Below are positions 47,401-58,576 of a DNA stretch of 64,000 bases, in pieces; position 1 is the first letter of the stretch; every line of letters starts with the position of its first letter. The notes beneath the pieces are model-generated. The model did not search any database and was not told the DNA's origin. It was given only the letters and a program-made list of their open reading frames with translations. This DNA comes from Udeniomyces pyricola (Eukaryota > Basidiomycota > Tremellomycetes > Cystofilobasidiales > Mrakiaceae): NCBI GenBank assembly GCA_039545295.1, contig BCIK01000004.1:1117389-1181388 (forward strand). Direction: 5' to 3'. Position numbers and translations under genes: made by a program.

Positions 47401-50400
47401 CCACCTAACATCCATCTTCCGCGGGCAGAATGCGCCTCTCATCGATTACCTCTCCGCCAAATTGAACCTCCTCACGACGCTCATCGAGGAACAACGAGCT
47501 CGACCTGTCCATGAATTTGCTCCCTCTTCGACGGCGTTTGTCACGTTCCGGACGCCGGCTCTCGCTCGAGGGGTGAGGAAACGAATGGATAGTCATCCGA
47601 GGAGGCGTTTGGCGTGCGACGTGAGCTCGGCACCGGACTTCAGGGATTTGGAATGGGTGAGAAACGTTTTTTTTTTTTTCGGGTCTCGAGGATGAATACC
47701 TTGTCGTTGAGGAGATGGAAGCATGGATACTGATTGACCATGGGTGACGTCTTGTCTGGGTTTCTCCCCTGCAACAGGCCCGTCTGATGCAATTGACATA
47801 TCGCACAGAGTTTGTACGAAGCTGGGTCGTCTCGATCGGCGTCTGGGCATTTACCATCATTTGGGTCGTACGTGTTCGATATGTCGTCAGCTGCGCCACT
47901 TGCTGTGTATGGCAATCGTCCTAACTGTGTCCATTTTCCTCCTCGTGATTTGCCTACCCTCTTCTTTCGCCCTTTTCAAGATACCCATCTCCCTCTTTGT
48001 CGGTCTCACCAGCGTTTCCAATCTTGCCACCATCATTCCATCACTCCAAGATTATTTGAAGACGCATCAAGAGGCGACCAAGATCATTACGAGTTTGATT
48101 CCCACATTGCTCGTGTCCATCTTGACGCTTCTCATGCCGCTGCTGCTGTTTGCCATCTCGTAAGTGACCTGTTTCTCCTTTTTCTCTCTCTCCTGTTTCT
48201 ATCCGGTTGTAGCTGAGTCTGAGGAGCGACTGATCTCTCACCCTGTCCATATACTATATCAATAGGAAGAAAGCCGAGACAATCGTCACCAAGTCGGAAC
48301 TGCATGTACGGAACTCTAGCCTTATCCTGTCTTATATTGTCATCCGTCCTTTCTACCCTTGGATATCTGACATGCTGGTTGATCTCTTTATCTCAACAGA
48401 ATGTGTTACTCTCTCGGTTCTACCGCTTTCTCATGTGCAACGTCGTCGTTTTCTTTTGCATTGGTTCAACAGCGTACGTAATCTAACACTCTCATCCCTA
48501 AGTGGAGTGTATCATTTCCTTCAGTGAGCCTGATAGTTCTTGGTTTTTGGACGTTGTTCGCTCGCAGTCTTCAAAGTTTCATCGTTCAGTTCAAAGAAGA
48601 AGTCCTCTCTGTGAGTAGTTGTTGCTATGCGAACGTTTCAGCGGCAACTGCTTGGTGCCTGACTCTGGCTGTACCTGACTCTCTGTGTTTTCGTTTTCGT
48701 TTTGTTCGGGGGGACGTTTAACCTTAGTACAATCTTCTCACCATCATCTCCAGTTCCTTCCCTCAAGCTGCTCCTGTGAGTGCATATCTTTGTAAACCAA
48801 AGCATGTGTTTGAAGCGTTTTCGTCCGACCTAACCTGATCCTTTCCGCATCACAGTTCTACGCCGGCTGGGTACGTATATTATCTCACCATTGAATACAG
48901 TCTGCTCGAATCGACACCGACTGATAAGACTACGTTGTTCCTTGCTTCGTTCCAGCTCATCTTACAAACTAGCCTCACGTCTTTCGTCGAGCTTCTCATG
49001 CTTGGCCTGCCTCTTATGTTCTATCTCGGCCTTCGAGCTTCTAAAGTGCCTCGTCAACGAACTGCCGGACTCGAACCTCGATACTGGAGTGATTACTATT
49101 GGAAACCGGTTCATATTGTCACGCTGTGAGTCGACAATGTCGATACGCGCCGCAAGGGGGTTGCAATCGTGCTTGGCCTTATGCTGACAACATGACCGTT
49201 CTACTCTGGAATGCAGCACGATCATCGTACTCTTTTCAATCCTCAACCCGCTTGTTATCCCATTTGGGTAAGGACTGGTCTTGAATCTGCATCTCTTTCG
49301 GTTCGATTAGTCCGTAGATCAACGCTGATGATGAGGATGATGGTCATTCTCGTTCGATCTGTATTTCCTTTAGCTTCATCTACTTTGTCGTGGCATATCC
49401 TGTCTTCAAGAATCAATCGATCCATAATTGTTCGGCCGTTCTTTTTTCTCATGACTTCGTGTATGGGGTGACTCCATCGGGCTGACCAGCTGAATATACC
49501 TCTTTGACGAATTAATTTCTAAATCAAGACCAACGGCAGTATGAGACGCATGGTCGACGACCCGTCATTCGCATCCTGCGATACACACTTGATGGACAAG
49601 CACTTGCTCAGGTATGTCACTCTTGTCATTTGACGGGTTTCTGGTTCTTGTCTAGCATCGTTCAAACCTGACATCCCTCTTTCCTTCATCACATCCACTC
49701 CATCCTGCTCAGATCGTTTTCCTTGCGATGATGATCATCAATAAGAAGAAAGCCCTCATCGGACTCTCGGTCTTGCTCATCATCGTCACGCTTACTCTCA
49801 AGATCCTTCTGACCCGAGCCATCAAGAGTCGGTTCTCAGCTTTGGCTATCGAAGAAGCCGATGGGCTCCACGCTATCGTTCACGGTCGACAGCCTGAAGA
49901 GGAAACCATCGATATTGCTCCCTTGGAACCAGAAGAAGCCTCACCTCTCAGCCCGGACGACAGCTTTTCTTCGGATAGTCATACCTCGACCGTCGGCCTG
50001 ACGGACTCTCCTGGTCCGTCTGCCTCACGCTCGACGCCTCGGTTCTTGACGTGGAAGCTTCCGCAAGGAGCTGCTTTCCCTTCTCGATGGGGCTTTGGGG
50101 ACGATGGCCGTCAAGCCCCGCCACGTCAGCCCCATATGCGTCGCAAATCCATCGCGTTTGACGCCGAAGTCTCCTCCCAACGATCGGCCTCTCGACTCGT
50201 CTCGGCCTCGACGCGACTGATTGCGCCCATTCTCGCTCGGATCGATCGACGGTTCTCTCAACAGCAAGATGACGTCAAACCTCCGGCTGAAGTCGAAGAT
50301 GAGGTCCTCGCTCACGGACCTTCACACCCGGCTTTTGGGCTCGTCGAAGCCGCTCGGCGGGACAGTCAACTTTTCTTGCCAGCTCTATCAGTTCACCAGA

Positions 50401-52106
50401 GGGGGAACGCTGCTACCGCTGCTGCTGCCGTTGCTTCCTCGCCACTCGTCACCAGCCATAAGTCCCCTTCGTTGTGGATCGACCATCCGAACGATTCGAG
50501 GCGATTTTCATATCAGCCGTGAGTGCCCAGCGAAGCCTGAGAGCTCATTGCGCGGACTTATATACTGATCTAAACGCTCTCTGTGGAATATGCCTCTAGG
50601 TCGTACGTTCAAGAACTCGATACTGCCCTTTGGCTTCCTCGGCACCCTCTTCGGACTCTGGATCTCGAGGATACGATTGATCGTAAGTTATCTGCCTGCC
50701 AGTTTTGGTTCTGGGCCTTTCCGGTCAAGTCACGCTGATACGTTCTCCTCTTGCTGCGTTGCTGCTCATAACGGAACGGATGTCACCAGTGCCGGTCGCT
50801 CTCGAATCTTCTCTCGGAGGTGAAGGCAAGATTGGCACATGGGATGGCGAAGAATGCGAGTATCTCGACGACAACATGGACGACGACGGTTACTTTACCA
50901 AGCCCGTCTCGATCGAAGGTGGTCAAGGCAAAGAAGGTGACCTCCTTACAGAGAGTCCACAGGCTTTGGCTGAGGTCAGCAAGTTCCCAACGAGATCTCC
51001 GCCGGCATCGCCCGAAATTTGCAGATCACCTAGATCACCAGGCAAAGTTTCTTTGCCACGTCATCCGCGATTGACGGGCAACGAGCGGTGAGCATTTTAT
51101 TATTATTATTATTGTTATCATGCCTCTCGTTTCGCTCTTGAGCGGTTTTGAGATGAAGTTGTCACCTAAGCTGATCCCCCTTCGTTCCCTGTTGGTTTGT
51201 CTGCCAATGCGGTCGTCAACTCACTAAGAATCGAACTTGCAGCTCTCATGATGTCCCGAGAAGGTTCTCCCGACTCGGACTCGGACGATGACGACGATCA
51301 CATGCACCTCGATGGCGGCGGCGACGGATCGAAACCGACGACTGCGGGTCATCTCTCTCGCTCACGAACGCTCTTCACAAAAGCTCGTCGAGCGACGACG
51401 TCGACTCGTCGACCACGTCGGCATGTCTCCATCTCCATGTCGCGCGGTGAACTTCAACCGTCGACGTCTTTTGGCCTTCACATCCCGACGACCCGAAGGA
51501 CGCCTTCGGCTTCTTCAGAGGCTCCCTCGACGTATTCTCCTCATCAACTCCACTCGTCACCGGGGTTTTTGAGTCCTTCACCCGCGACGATGGCGCTGTT
51601 CGACACGGCCACAGCCGGTGGTGGTGGAGCGATAACAAGTGCAAGGTCGGCGCCGGGTATCCCGCTCTCGCCGCATTCTCCAGCGGCGCCAACGATGGCC
51701 AACGGGGGAAGAGGAAGGAGCAACAGTGGTGCAGTTACAGCGAGAGCAGCTGTCTTGGAGGAGGTCATGGCAGAGGAACGGGCTGCTGCTGCTAGGGATC
51801 GACTGGAAGAGGCTGGAAGGACAGAGATTGAGGTGAGAAATCCTTTGGGTCGTTTCGTTGTCCCTGCCCTCCAGCTTGTCCCCTCCATCCTCTTGCTAGA
51901 TTCTCTATTGGAGGAGAAAGAAAATGAGGGAGGGAGGGGGAAAGAATGGGAACAAGATTGGGTTGATGCTGATACTGACCCTCACTTGGTTTTTTCTTTC
52001 TTTTTTTCCTGTCCTTTTTTTTTTCCTTGGGTTTGGTTTCTTTCAGGGTTCTCGTCTCAAACGAGGAGGTTCCCGGATGCTCAAATCCTTCCATGTCACG
52101 GGCTGA
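44468..52106 (+). CDS. CSC1/OSCA-type (RSN1_7TM, DUF221) cation channel, very large
   Basis: Membrane protein of the calcium-permeable, osmotic or mechanically gated channel family. Predicted 1,692 aa; typical members are 780-1,000. Twenty-four exons: 44468-44549, 44726-44837, 45007-45154, 45232-45337, 45436-45666, 45782-46604, 46729-47239, 47351-47656, 47778-47867, 47981-48159, 48266-48305, 48400-48473, 48568-48610, 48728-48775, 48856-48870 (15 nt), 48956-49125, 49217-49267, 49374-49429, 49529-49611, 49713-50518, 50600-50682, 50730-51087, 51229-51832, 52047-52106; all join in phase. Landmarks: SWEFGY-LYQARAW and WIYQAIWFPEEDM early, three early membrane segments, a cytosolic PHM7-like domain with RTVMVLNIPPDMRDED and FVTFRTPALARG, then the channel core with TSLIPTLLVSILTLLMPLLL, FPQAAP-FYAGW and GLEPRYWSDYYW. 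Long charged inserts lie in the first cytosolic loop (about 46340-47220), and a tail of about 550 residues rich in Ser/Asp follows the last helix. Confidence 0.92.
45196..45216. repeat. Unresolved bases and C homopolymer
   Basis: Two pairs of N flank a G triplet, followed by a C run, inside the third intron of the channel gene. Confidence 0.9.
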
Positions 52107-53210
52107 TTTTGAATTCACTCTCGGTCGCTTATCTTAATATACGAAAGAGGAAAACCGCGCCATATTGATGTCTTTCCCCCCTCCCTTTCCTTCCCTATCC
52201 CCTTTCTTTTACCCTGCTTCCTTGACATTTTCCAACGTCATCATCCACTGTGCTTCGTTACTTTTGGTTCTTGTTATTCCTTCTCTTCCCACATCTGTTC
52301 TACCCATGAAGCTTTGTGCATCGCCCCCTTTCTAGCTTGCTTCTTCCATATATTTTTTTTTCAGTCGATCTCTTGCATTGCCTTTTTTCAGTTCTTCCAA
52401 TCTTCGATCCTAGTCGACGCACTTCAATCATTAGCGTTCTTCTCATCCTCATACTTTGACAATATCATGCGTAAAAACATCTCTCTGGTCTTGCTTCCTA
52501 GCCCCCCCCCCCTCTTCTACAACTAGCTTCACAGCCAGTACTGATCACGTCTCCCATCTAGCTCCTTTTTCCTGTTGGAACTGGATGTCAATTGCTGTAA
52601 GAGTTGTGCGCATATCGACTTATCAATCTTGGCATCTCGTGATCCGTTTCAGTTTCGGTTTCCTCCTCATGCATCGATTGAATGCGTTCATGGTGGTGGA
52701 TCGACTGATTTCTAACGACGACGTTTATATAGTGTATATGATCTGAGCAATCATTGAAGTACTAGCAGTGCAGACGGTCGATTTGATTGCTCTGGGTAAT
52801 TAATATTCATGATCGTGCTATACGTATCACTTATAGTACACTGAAAGGCTAACGGAGATAAACGATCGAGAAGAAGGGCAGAGAGGCATGATATATACAT
52901 ATATACATATATATATATATATGATGATGCATGATCTGTTGAGTCGATGATGACAACAATATCAAAATATATGCTGATCAATAATATATATTCTCGTGAG
53001 AGTCACAAGTTTGGAATTACACCAAACGATTGTATTGATGAGCGCTGAGCTTCAACTCGTTCATTCTCTTTCGTTGACCCTCCCTCCCATCCACCTGCCT
53101 ACCTGTCCAACCACGTACACCGTCCATCCCACTCGATCGTGCCCTTCCCTTCTCACGTCTCCCACTTCCCTCCTCTTTGCCAAACCGACACCTTTTTACT
53201 CTTTCGAACC
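52107..53210. other. Intergenic region with AT-rich tract
   Basis: Between the channel gene and the Mpp6-like gene. There is T-rich sequence at 52140-52450 and an ATATAC/AT repeat near 52890-52925. No gene seen. Confidence 0.5.
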
Positions 53211-54617
53211 ATGCCACCTAAAACCGGGTTGTCGTCTGGCACGCTCGGCCTGAAATTTATGAACCGCGCGTCGGCCACCAAACCTACCACCGCCGGTGGT
53301 TCTTCTTCCTCTTCGACCACTAAAGGAGCCGTGATTCCCTCGGTTGATCCGAGCAAAGCCAAGGTGTCGAATGCGGCGGCGGATTGGAGAGCACCCAAGA
53401 TGGATGATGAATGGTCTGTGCCAGGTTGGGTTTCAGGCACGACGACAGCTGGTGCTGCTGCTGCTGCGACTGGAACGGTGTTGGGTGGAGGAAGTCGGTC
53501 TGGGAGGAGGAATGTGATCCAAGTGGAGGATAGTTACTTGCCGTTTCTTTTGGAAGGTCATCGTGGAGGTGCTGGATCGGAAGATGAAGATGAAGATGAG
53601 GAGGAGGAGGAGAGTGATTCCAAGGGAGAAGGAACGAGTAGTGGATCGACGTGGCAAGCGACCAGTGGGAAAGGGGGAAGGAGAAGCTTCGGTGGGTTGA
53701 ACAAAGCAGTAGAGGTATGTAGTCTTGTCTCTTGTTGTTCTTTTTTTTTTCTCTTTCTTTTTTTCTATTTTTGTCATGGTTCTGTTGTTATTTTTTTCCT
53801 TGTCTTGTTGTGAAGAAAGACTGTTCAAAGAATGAAAGTTTGACGAAAAGGTGTTTCAACTCTCTCTTCCATTTCCTTCCCCCTGCCCCTTGACCTCCTT
53901 CTTGCCCGGAATATCTCCTGGTCTTGTTACCTTCATGATGGTCTTTATTTGGGACATCTCACTTTTGGAAAAACTACAAACCACCCATCAACCACATCCT
54001 ACCAGAAACTCTCCCTTCCCTCGACTTCCTCTACCCTCGCTTCGGAACCCATCCAAGAAGACCCTTCCCTATCCACCCCAACCGCCGCCGATGACGACGA
54101 CAAGACTGAACCAACCAACGCCTCAGCATCAACTCACCCAATCCCAACCCCGACGACCCTTCCAACTGCTTCCAAGCCTCAAGGCTTTCTCCGCCCAGCT
54201 GGATTCGAAGACTCATCCTCATCATCATCATCTGCTGCTGCTGCCATACCTGCATCATCCCGAAAAGGGAAATCCAAACTCCCGTTTACCCAACCTACCT
54301 CTTACGTTCCCCCTCCTTCTTCTTCATCTTCCTCTACTACCACCGCCACCACCACCACCACCACTGCCGCTCCGAGCACTCGAAAGAAGCGCAAGTCGCA
54401 GAACCAAGATGGGCCAGACGAACTTTCCGAGGACGCTCGCGTCGCCAAGATGCTTGCGTCCGGTGGGCTCTCTCTGGCCGACCTCGGGCTCGGTGGGGAT
54501 GATGACGATCACGTCACCACGTCATCCACCGGCCAGTCGGACGCGATGGAGAAAAAGAAGGGGAGTAGGAAGAAGGCGGATAGGAAGAGGGCGAGAAAAG
54601 ATGGGGGGTCGAAGTGA
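53211..54617 (+). CDS. MPP6: Mpp6-type nuclear exosome cofactor
   Basis: RNA-binding cofactor linking the nuclear exosome to its helicase in rRNA and non-coding RNA processing and decay. Predicted 371 aa, about twice the size of known Mpp6. Two exons: 53211-53714 and 54006-54617, in phase. The N-terminal motif LSSGTLGLKFMNRA matches the family's L-S-x-x-L-x-x-K-F-M-x-R helix, which docks on the Rrp40 subunit. At the splice junction RRSFGGLNKAVE-KL rebuilds the second signature seen in other Mpp6 proteins as SFGGFNPEVEKL-like sequence. Between them is an acidic block (DEDEDEEEEE). The added C-terminal half is Ser/Thr/Pro-rich, then basic, ending KKADRKRARKDGGSK, a likely nuclear signal and RNA contact (inference). 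The start at 53211 gives MPPKTGLSS, close to other fungal homologues. Confidence 0.85.
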
Positions 54618-55406
54618 TTTTTCTTCTTCTTTTTTTTTCTGTTGTGTTGATATATCTCTTAGAATTATAGAAAGCAAACATCACGTTCAAGAATTCGTTC
54701 GAGGACTAGGTTGTCGTGGATCTCCCAAGAGATCGATTTGCTCTCAAGTGAATTAATTCTTAGAGATCGACGATGTCGGCTTAATTCTTTCTTTTTTTTG
54801 AAGGGGGGGAGGGGGGGGGTGAATTGGTCCAACCCGGTCATATTCAAGCTTCGCAGAGAGGAAATGAGGGTGGAGATCAGGAGGCCTTTTGGAGATTGTT
54901 GAGGCGTCCGGTTAAGAGAAGAGCTAAAAGAGAGGGTACATATTGACTGTGAGAGAGGAAGAGAAACAGAGAGCGATTGATGTACGCAATCGATCGGTCA
55001 AAATACACATGATACACAGAAAAAAAAAGAAGAAGAAGAAAAGAAAGAAGAAAAACGTCAAAGATGGAATAAGATGCAGGGTTGGAGGGATTGGATAGAA
55101 GAGCTCGTGGAATCAACTGATGCAGGACCAACTGGTAAAATGGTTGTCTGGTTTTTGCTGTGATCATAAACGAAATTAGATGGGCCATGAATGTCAGTCA
55201 AGGTTGTCGATCGTCAGCATGTCAGCTCGCTTGCAAATTTTGACCTAGATGGTTCAGAACCGGCCGATCTTGAAAGAAGAAGAAGAAAAAAAGACCCTTG
55301 ACTGACCAAGATGCTCCACTTCTCACAGACCTGTCATTCGAGAAAGAAGAACGAGATTGTTGCGAGTTCAGTCGTCCTTCTTGATGTTTCAAGAAACATG
55401 ACGGTC
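54618..55406. other. Convergent intergenic region
   Basis: Between the 3' ends of the Mpp6-like gene (+) and the BRCT gene (-). There is an A/G-rich patch at 55020-55055. Short minus-strand frames here are Phe/Leu/Ser-rich translations of low-complexity DNA. Confidence 0.5.
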
Positions 55407-58288
55407 CTAAGAACGTTCTTTGATCAGATATTGAGGATAATGATGGCAATGATGAAAAGGACTGACGTCGAGAGGTTTGCGGTCATTCTCATAGTGACGA
55501 AAGAGACTGTTGTTCGACTTGACCTCAGGCTCAAACGTCCCTGACAGGTCGGTAGAATTATTGACGAAAGAAGTCTCAAACCATCTCGGCCCGAAAGCAT
55601 TCGGACTTTTGGGTCCAAAAAGTATCGAGTGTCATCAGTACGATCCTGACCTGGTCTCGATACCCGCTACGATCAGATCTTAGAAACTCACTATTCGTCG
55701 ATACGGTACCGAGATAGCGTCCATCCACTTGTGGACCCAATCGGCAGATCTCCACTTTTCCATAGTCGGGACCTGTTCAATGTGAGTTCAACGTTTATGA
55801 GTGCACGAGGATATGAGTGGATCGAAGAACCTCCTCTTCCCTCTCCTGGAGAGAAAGGAGCGAAAGTGATGGAACGAAGATGAACCAAAATTACTGACAT
55901 GGCTCCAAGCGCAGCAACGACGTTCACAAGATATTTGATGTCGGATTTGGTGAAGCCATCGGTGACGATGATCACAGTCTCGTGCGACAATACGTTCCGG
56001 CGTGATAGCTGCGCTGCCTGGGTGATGGGCTTATAGAGGATGGACTATATTGCGGTCAACGGTAGAGAGAAGCGCATGGGAAAAGGCAAGGAGGGAGAAG
56101 AGACGTTGAAGGGGAATGAGTGACAACTGTTGATGGATTCTCAGACGGCAGGTACAACCAATACAACAAGGATCCATCTACAGAGGAAAGACCTACGGAT
56201 CTCGTATCAAGCAGTCGACCACTGGTCACGACATCGAGGAAGTGCCACCATGAGCCAAATTCGATGGGGCGTTTGTCCGACTGGAACCCATATGATGTAC
56301 GAAGCAAGCAGCCAAACCAAGAGCATGAGTGACCACACCAGAGAGGTTAAACCTACGCCGTAGACATCACCAAAACCCGACCGAAACTCACGCAAGCATA
56401 GTGATACATATCGGGGCTGATTATAGCCCAATTCGCCTTCTCCGGGCGGTCCACAATCACGCCCCCTTTATCCTTGAACAGCTGTATGAGTGATGCATAT
56501 ACTGGGAGTCGGGACCAAGGGCACGAGTCGTCCTCAAACAGCTTGACTGGACCTTCAGCAAACGGACGCGCCATCGGTTCCGGCTCAGGCCCAGCGAGGT
56601 ATCGAGCCAAGATACGCCACGAGCTATTCATTCGAGGGGCGTCAAGTTTGGGATACACAGGATAATGATAGGGGCTTCTTGTAGCGCTCTGACCGTCGGC
56701 AAAGGGTAAGAAGCTAGAATACCTGGAGACGATGGGTGCATCGGCCGCGATGAGGAAAGGTTCAATCGGAGGTATGCTGCCAAGATCGATTGCGGTGTAT
56801 ACCCATTGGAGTAGGACCCAAACGGGCTTTGAAGAGGAATGAGGAAGTCTACTGGGCGCATTCTGGAGGCCTGATGCAAGAACGTAGTCGGCAAGGTTGG
56901 ATTCCGGACTAAAGCGTGGAAAGCAGCGCAGGGAAGGAGAGATGGGAAGAGGGGGGAGGGGGGGGGGCGAGGAGGCGGGGGAAAGCAAGATCAAAGCCCA
57001 CATGCACAGAGAAGCGGTGGTTTATTAGACTGATCCACTGATCATGATCAGTTGGCATGGTCACTCACACCATGGTTCCTCCAAAAGCTCGGATGATGTC
57101 TCCAAGCGACGAAACGAACTGCCCGTGCTGGCATGTGGACGGCTGCGGGAGTCGGCATTAGCATACAAACACACCTTCGATGTGCCTGATAGCTTTACAT
57201 CCGAGAGACTGACCGTGCGATCACCTGGGTCTGGTAGCTCTTGTTGGATACAAAAGAATTTCATTCCCTCAAATAGGCGGCGCGACGGTGCTCGTTTCGG
57301 TACGCTGACGATGAGGAGACGCAGCAGACACGCGAAGGGGTAAAGGCGCACGGGGACGAGGGGAGGAGGGGGCGTGATGGCGAAGCGCAGGCGTTCAGCA
57401 GGACTTATTGCTAATCCAAGGGGGCATCCAGGGTGGTATGGATCGTACCTTTTGACGCTCACAAGCAGCGAGGTCCAACATCTAGGAATAAGACCTGGAT
57501 GGAGGTCATGGGGACCCGTTGGTCCTGAAGCCGTCTTGGAGATGAGGTTGTATGTCTGTCAGGGGTGCGAGAAGAGAACGCAATCAGCCGATCTGGCAAA
57601 TGACGTTTAGGCTTCGCGGGTTTTCCTTATGTCGTCTCCTGCCGTCTCAGATACGTTCAAACCACTCGCATGTATACACTCAACATGGAGATAAGTATGG
57701 GCTATACTGACGTGTCTAAACCATTTGGCGGGGATGTGGATATCGTTTGGGTTCCCAGGTCGGGCTTGGAGCTCCCATTTGCCTTGCGGTCCAAAGTCAT
57801 ACTCGCGCGCCAGGATGGCAGGACCATTGAGCGTACGCCCTTTAAGATCCTGGGCGCTGACGCCATTGAGAAATTCATTGATCTGAGTGAACACCGATGT
57901 AAGTTGACGGGTATTTAAGCGGAAAAACGGGAGGAGATGCGACAGCAAGTGAGCCAGGAATAGGAGAAGATGACGACGGAGGAATGTGGTCCGAGCGATT
58001 CAGACGCTCAGAGTGCAGCTCGTCGTGGGAGTTACCTCACCTGGGCCTGGATGGCTGAGGGCTTAGGAACCGTTGTTTGCCAGAAGGGTTCAAAGCTGTT
58101 AGATACTGAGGTGTGAAGCAAGAGAAAGGGCATGTTGGTGGGTGGGCGCAAGAGCGACGAGTATTCCAGGCGTGAGGGCGAGACCTGCGAGTCGAAGGCG
58201 TCAGAGGCGACGCGTACTGGCCAGTCGCGTACGTTCGTTCATCTTCACGGATCGATATCCGGACAGATCGGATATTGAGCTGACGCAT
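55407..58288 (-). CDS. BRCT-domain protein (two or three BRCT repeats)
   Basis: Probable phosphopeptide-binding protein of DNA repair, checkpoint or telomere biology; exact orthology not recognised. Predicted 534 aa, eleven exons: 58185-58288, 58041-58095, 57712-57882, 57449-57555, 57214-57304, 57069-57118, 56392-56908, 56197-56280, 55899-56044, 55692-55772, 55407-55605, all in phase. The first BRCT begins RRLFEGMKFFCIQQ, continues SLGDIIRAFGGTMV and LADYVLASGLQ, and ends with PVWVLLQWVYTAIDLG. The second starts near LPVYASLIQLFKDKGGVIVD with EKANWAIIS, then SWWHFLDVVTSGRLLD. A third, weaker unit runs from ETVIIVTDGFTKSDIKYL to FGPRWFETSF. The N-terminal 150 residues, with QINEFLNGVSAQDLKGRTLN, match nothing I know. 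The acceptor of exon 6 is ambiguous by one to eight codons. Confidence 0.72.
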
Positions 58289-58576
58289 ATATATATGTAT
58301 ATATATACCCTCTCATCCATCAGCTGCTAGCTTGTTCGCCGTTGCTCAGCTAACCCCTGTGACGATTATGCACATTCCATGACGAGCTGGATTTCTAGAG
58401 CAGTCTATAAATGACTTGGAGTAGGGTTCATGGTTGACGGCAAGCATCTTCTGATCTAGATCTATTTATAAGTTAATTATCGAATTGCAGCCATATCACC
58501 CCAGTCCTAATCGCTGCCCTTCGATGATCGCTTCGACTCCTTTACTATCTTGAGTTGAGACCCAGAGATTCACTCA

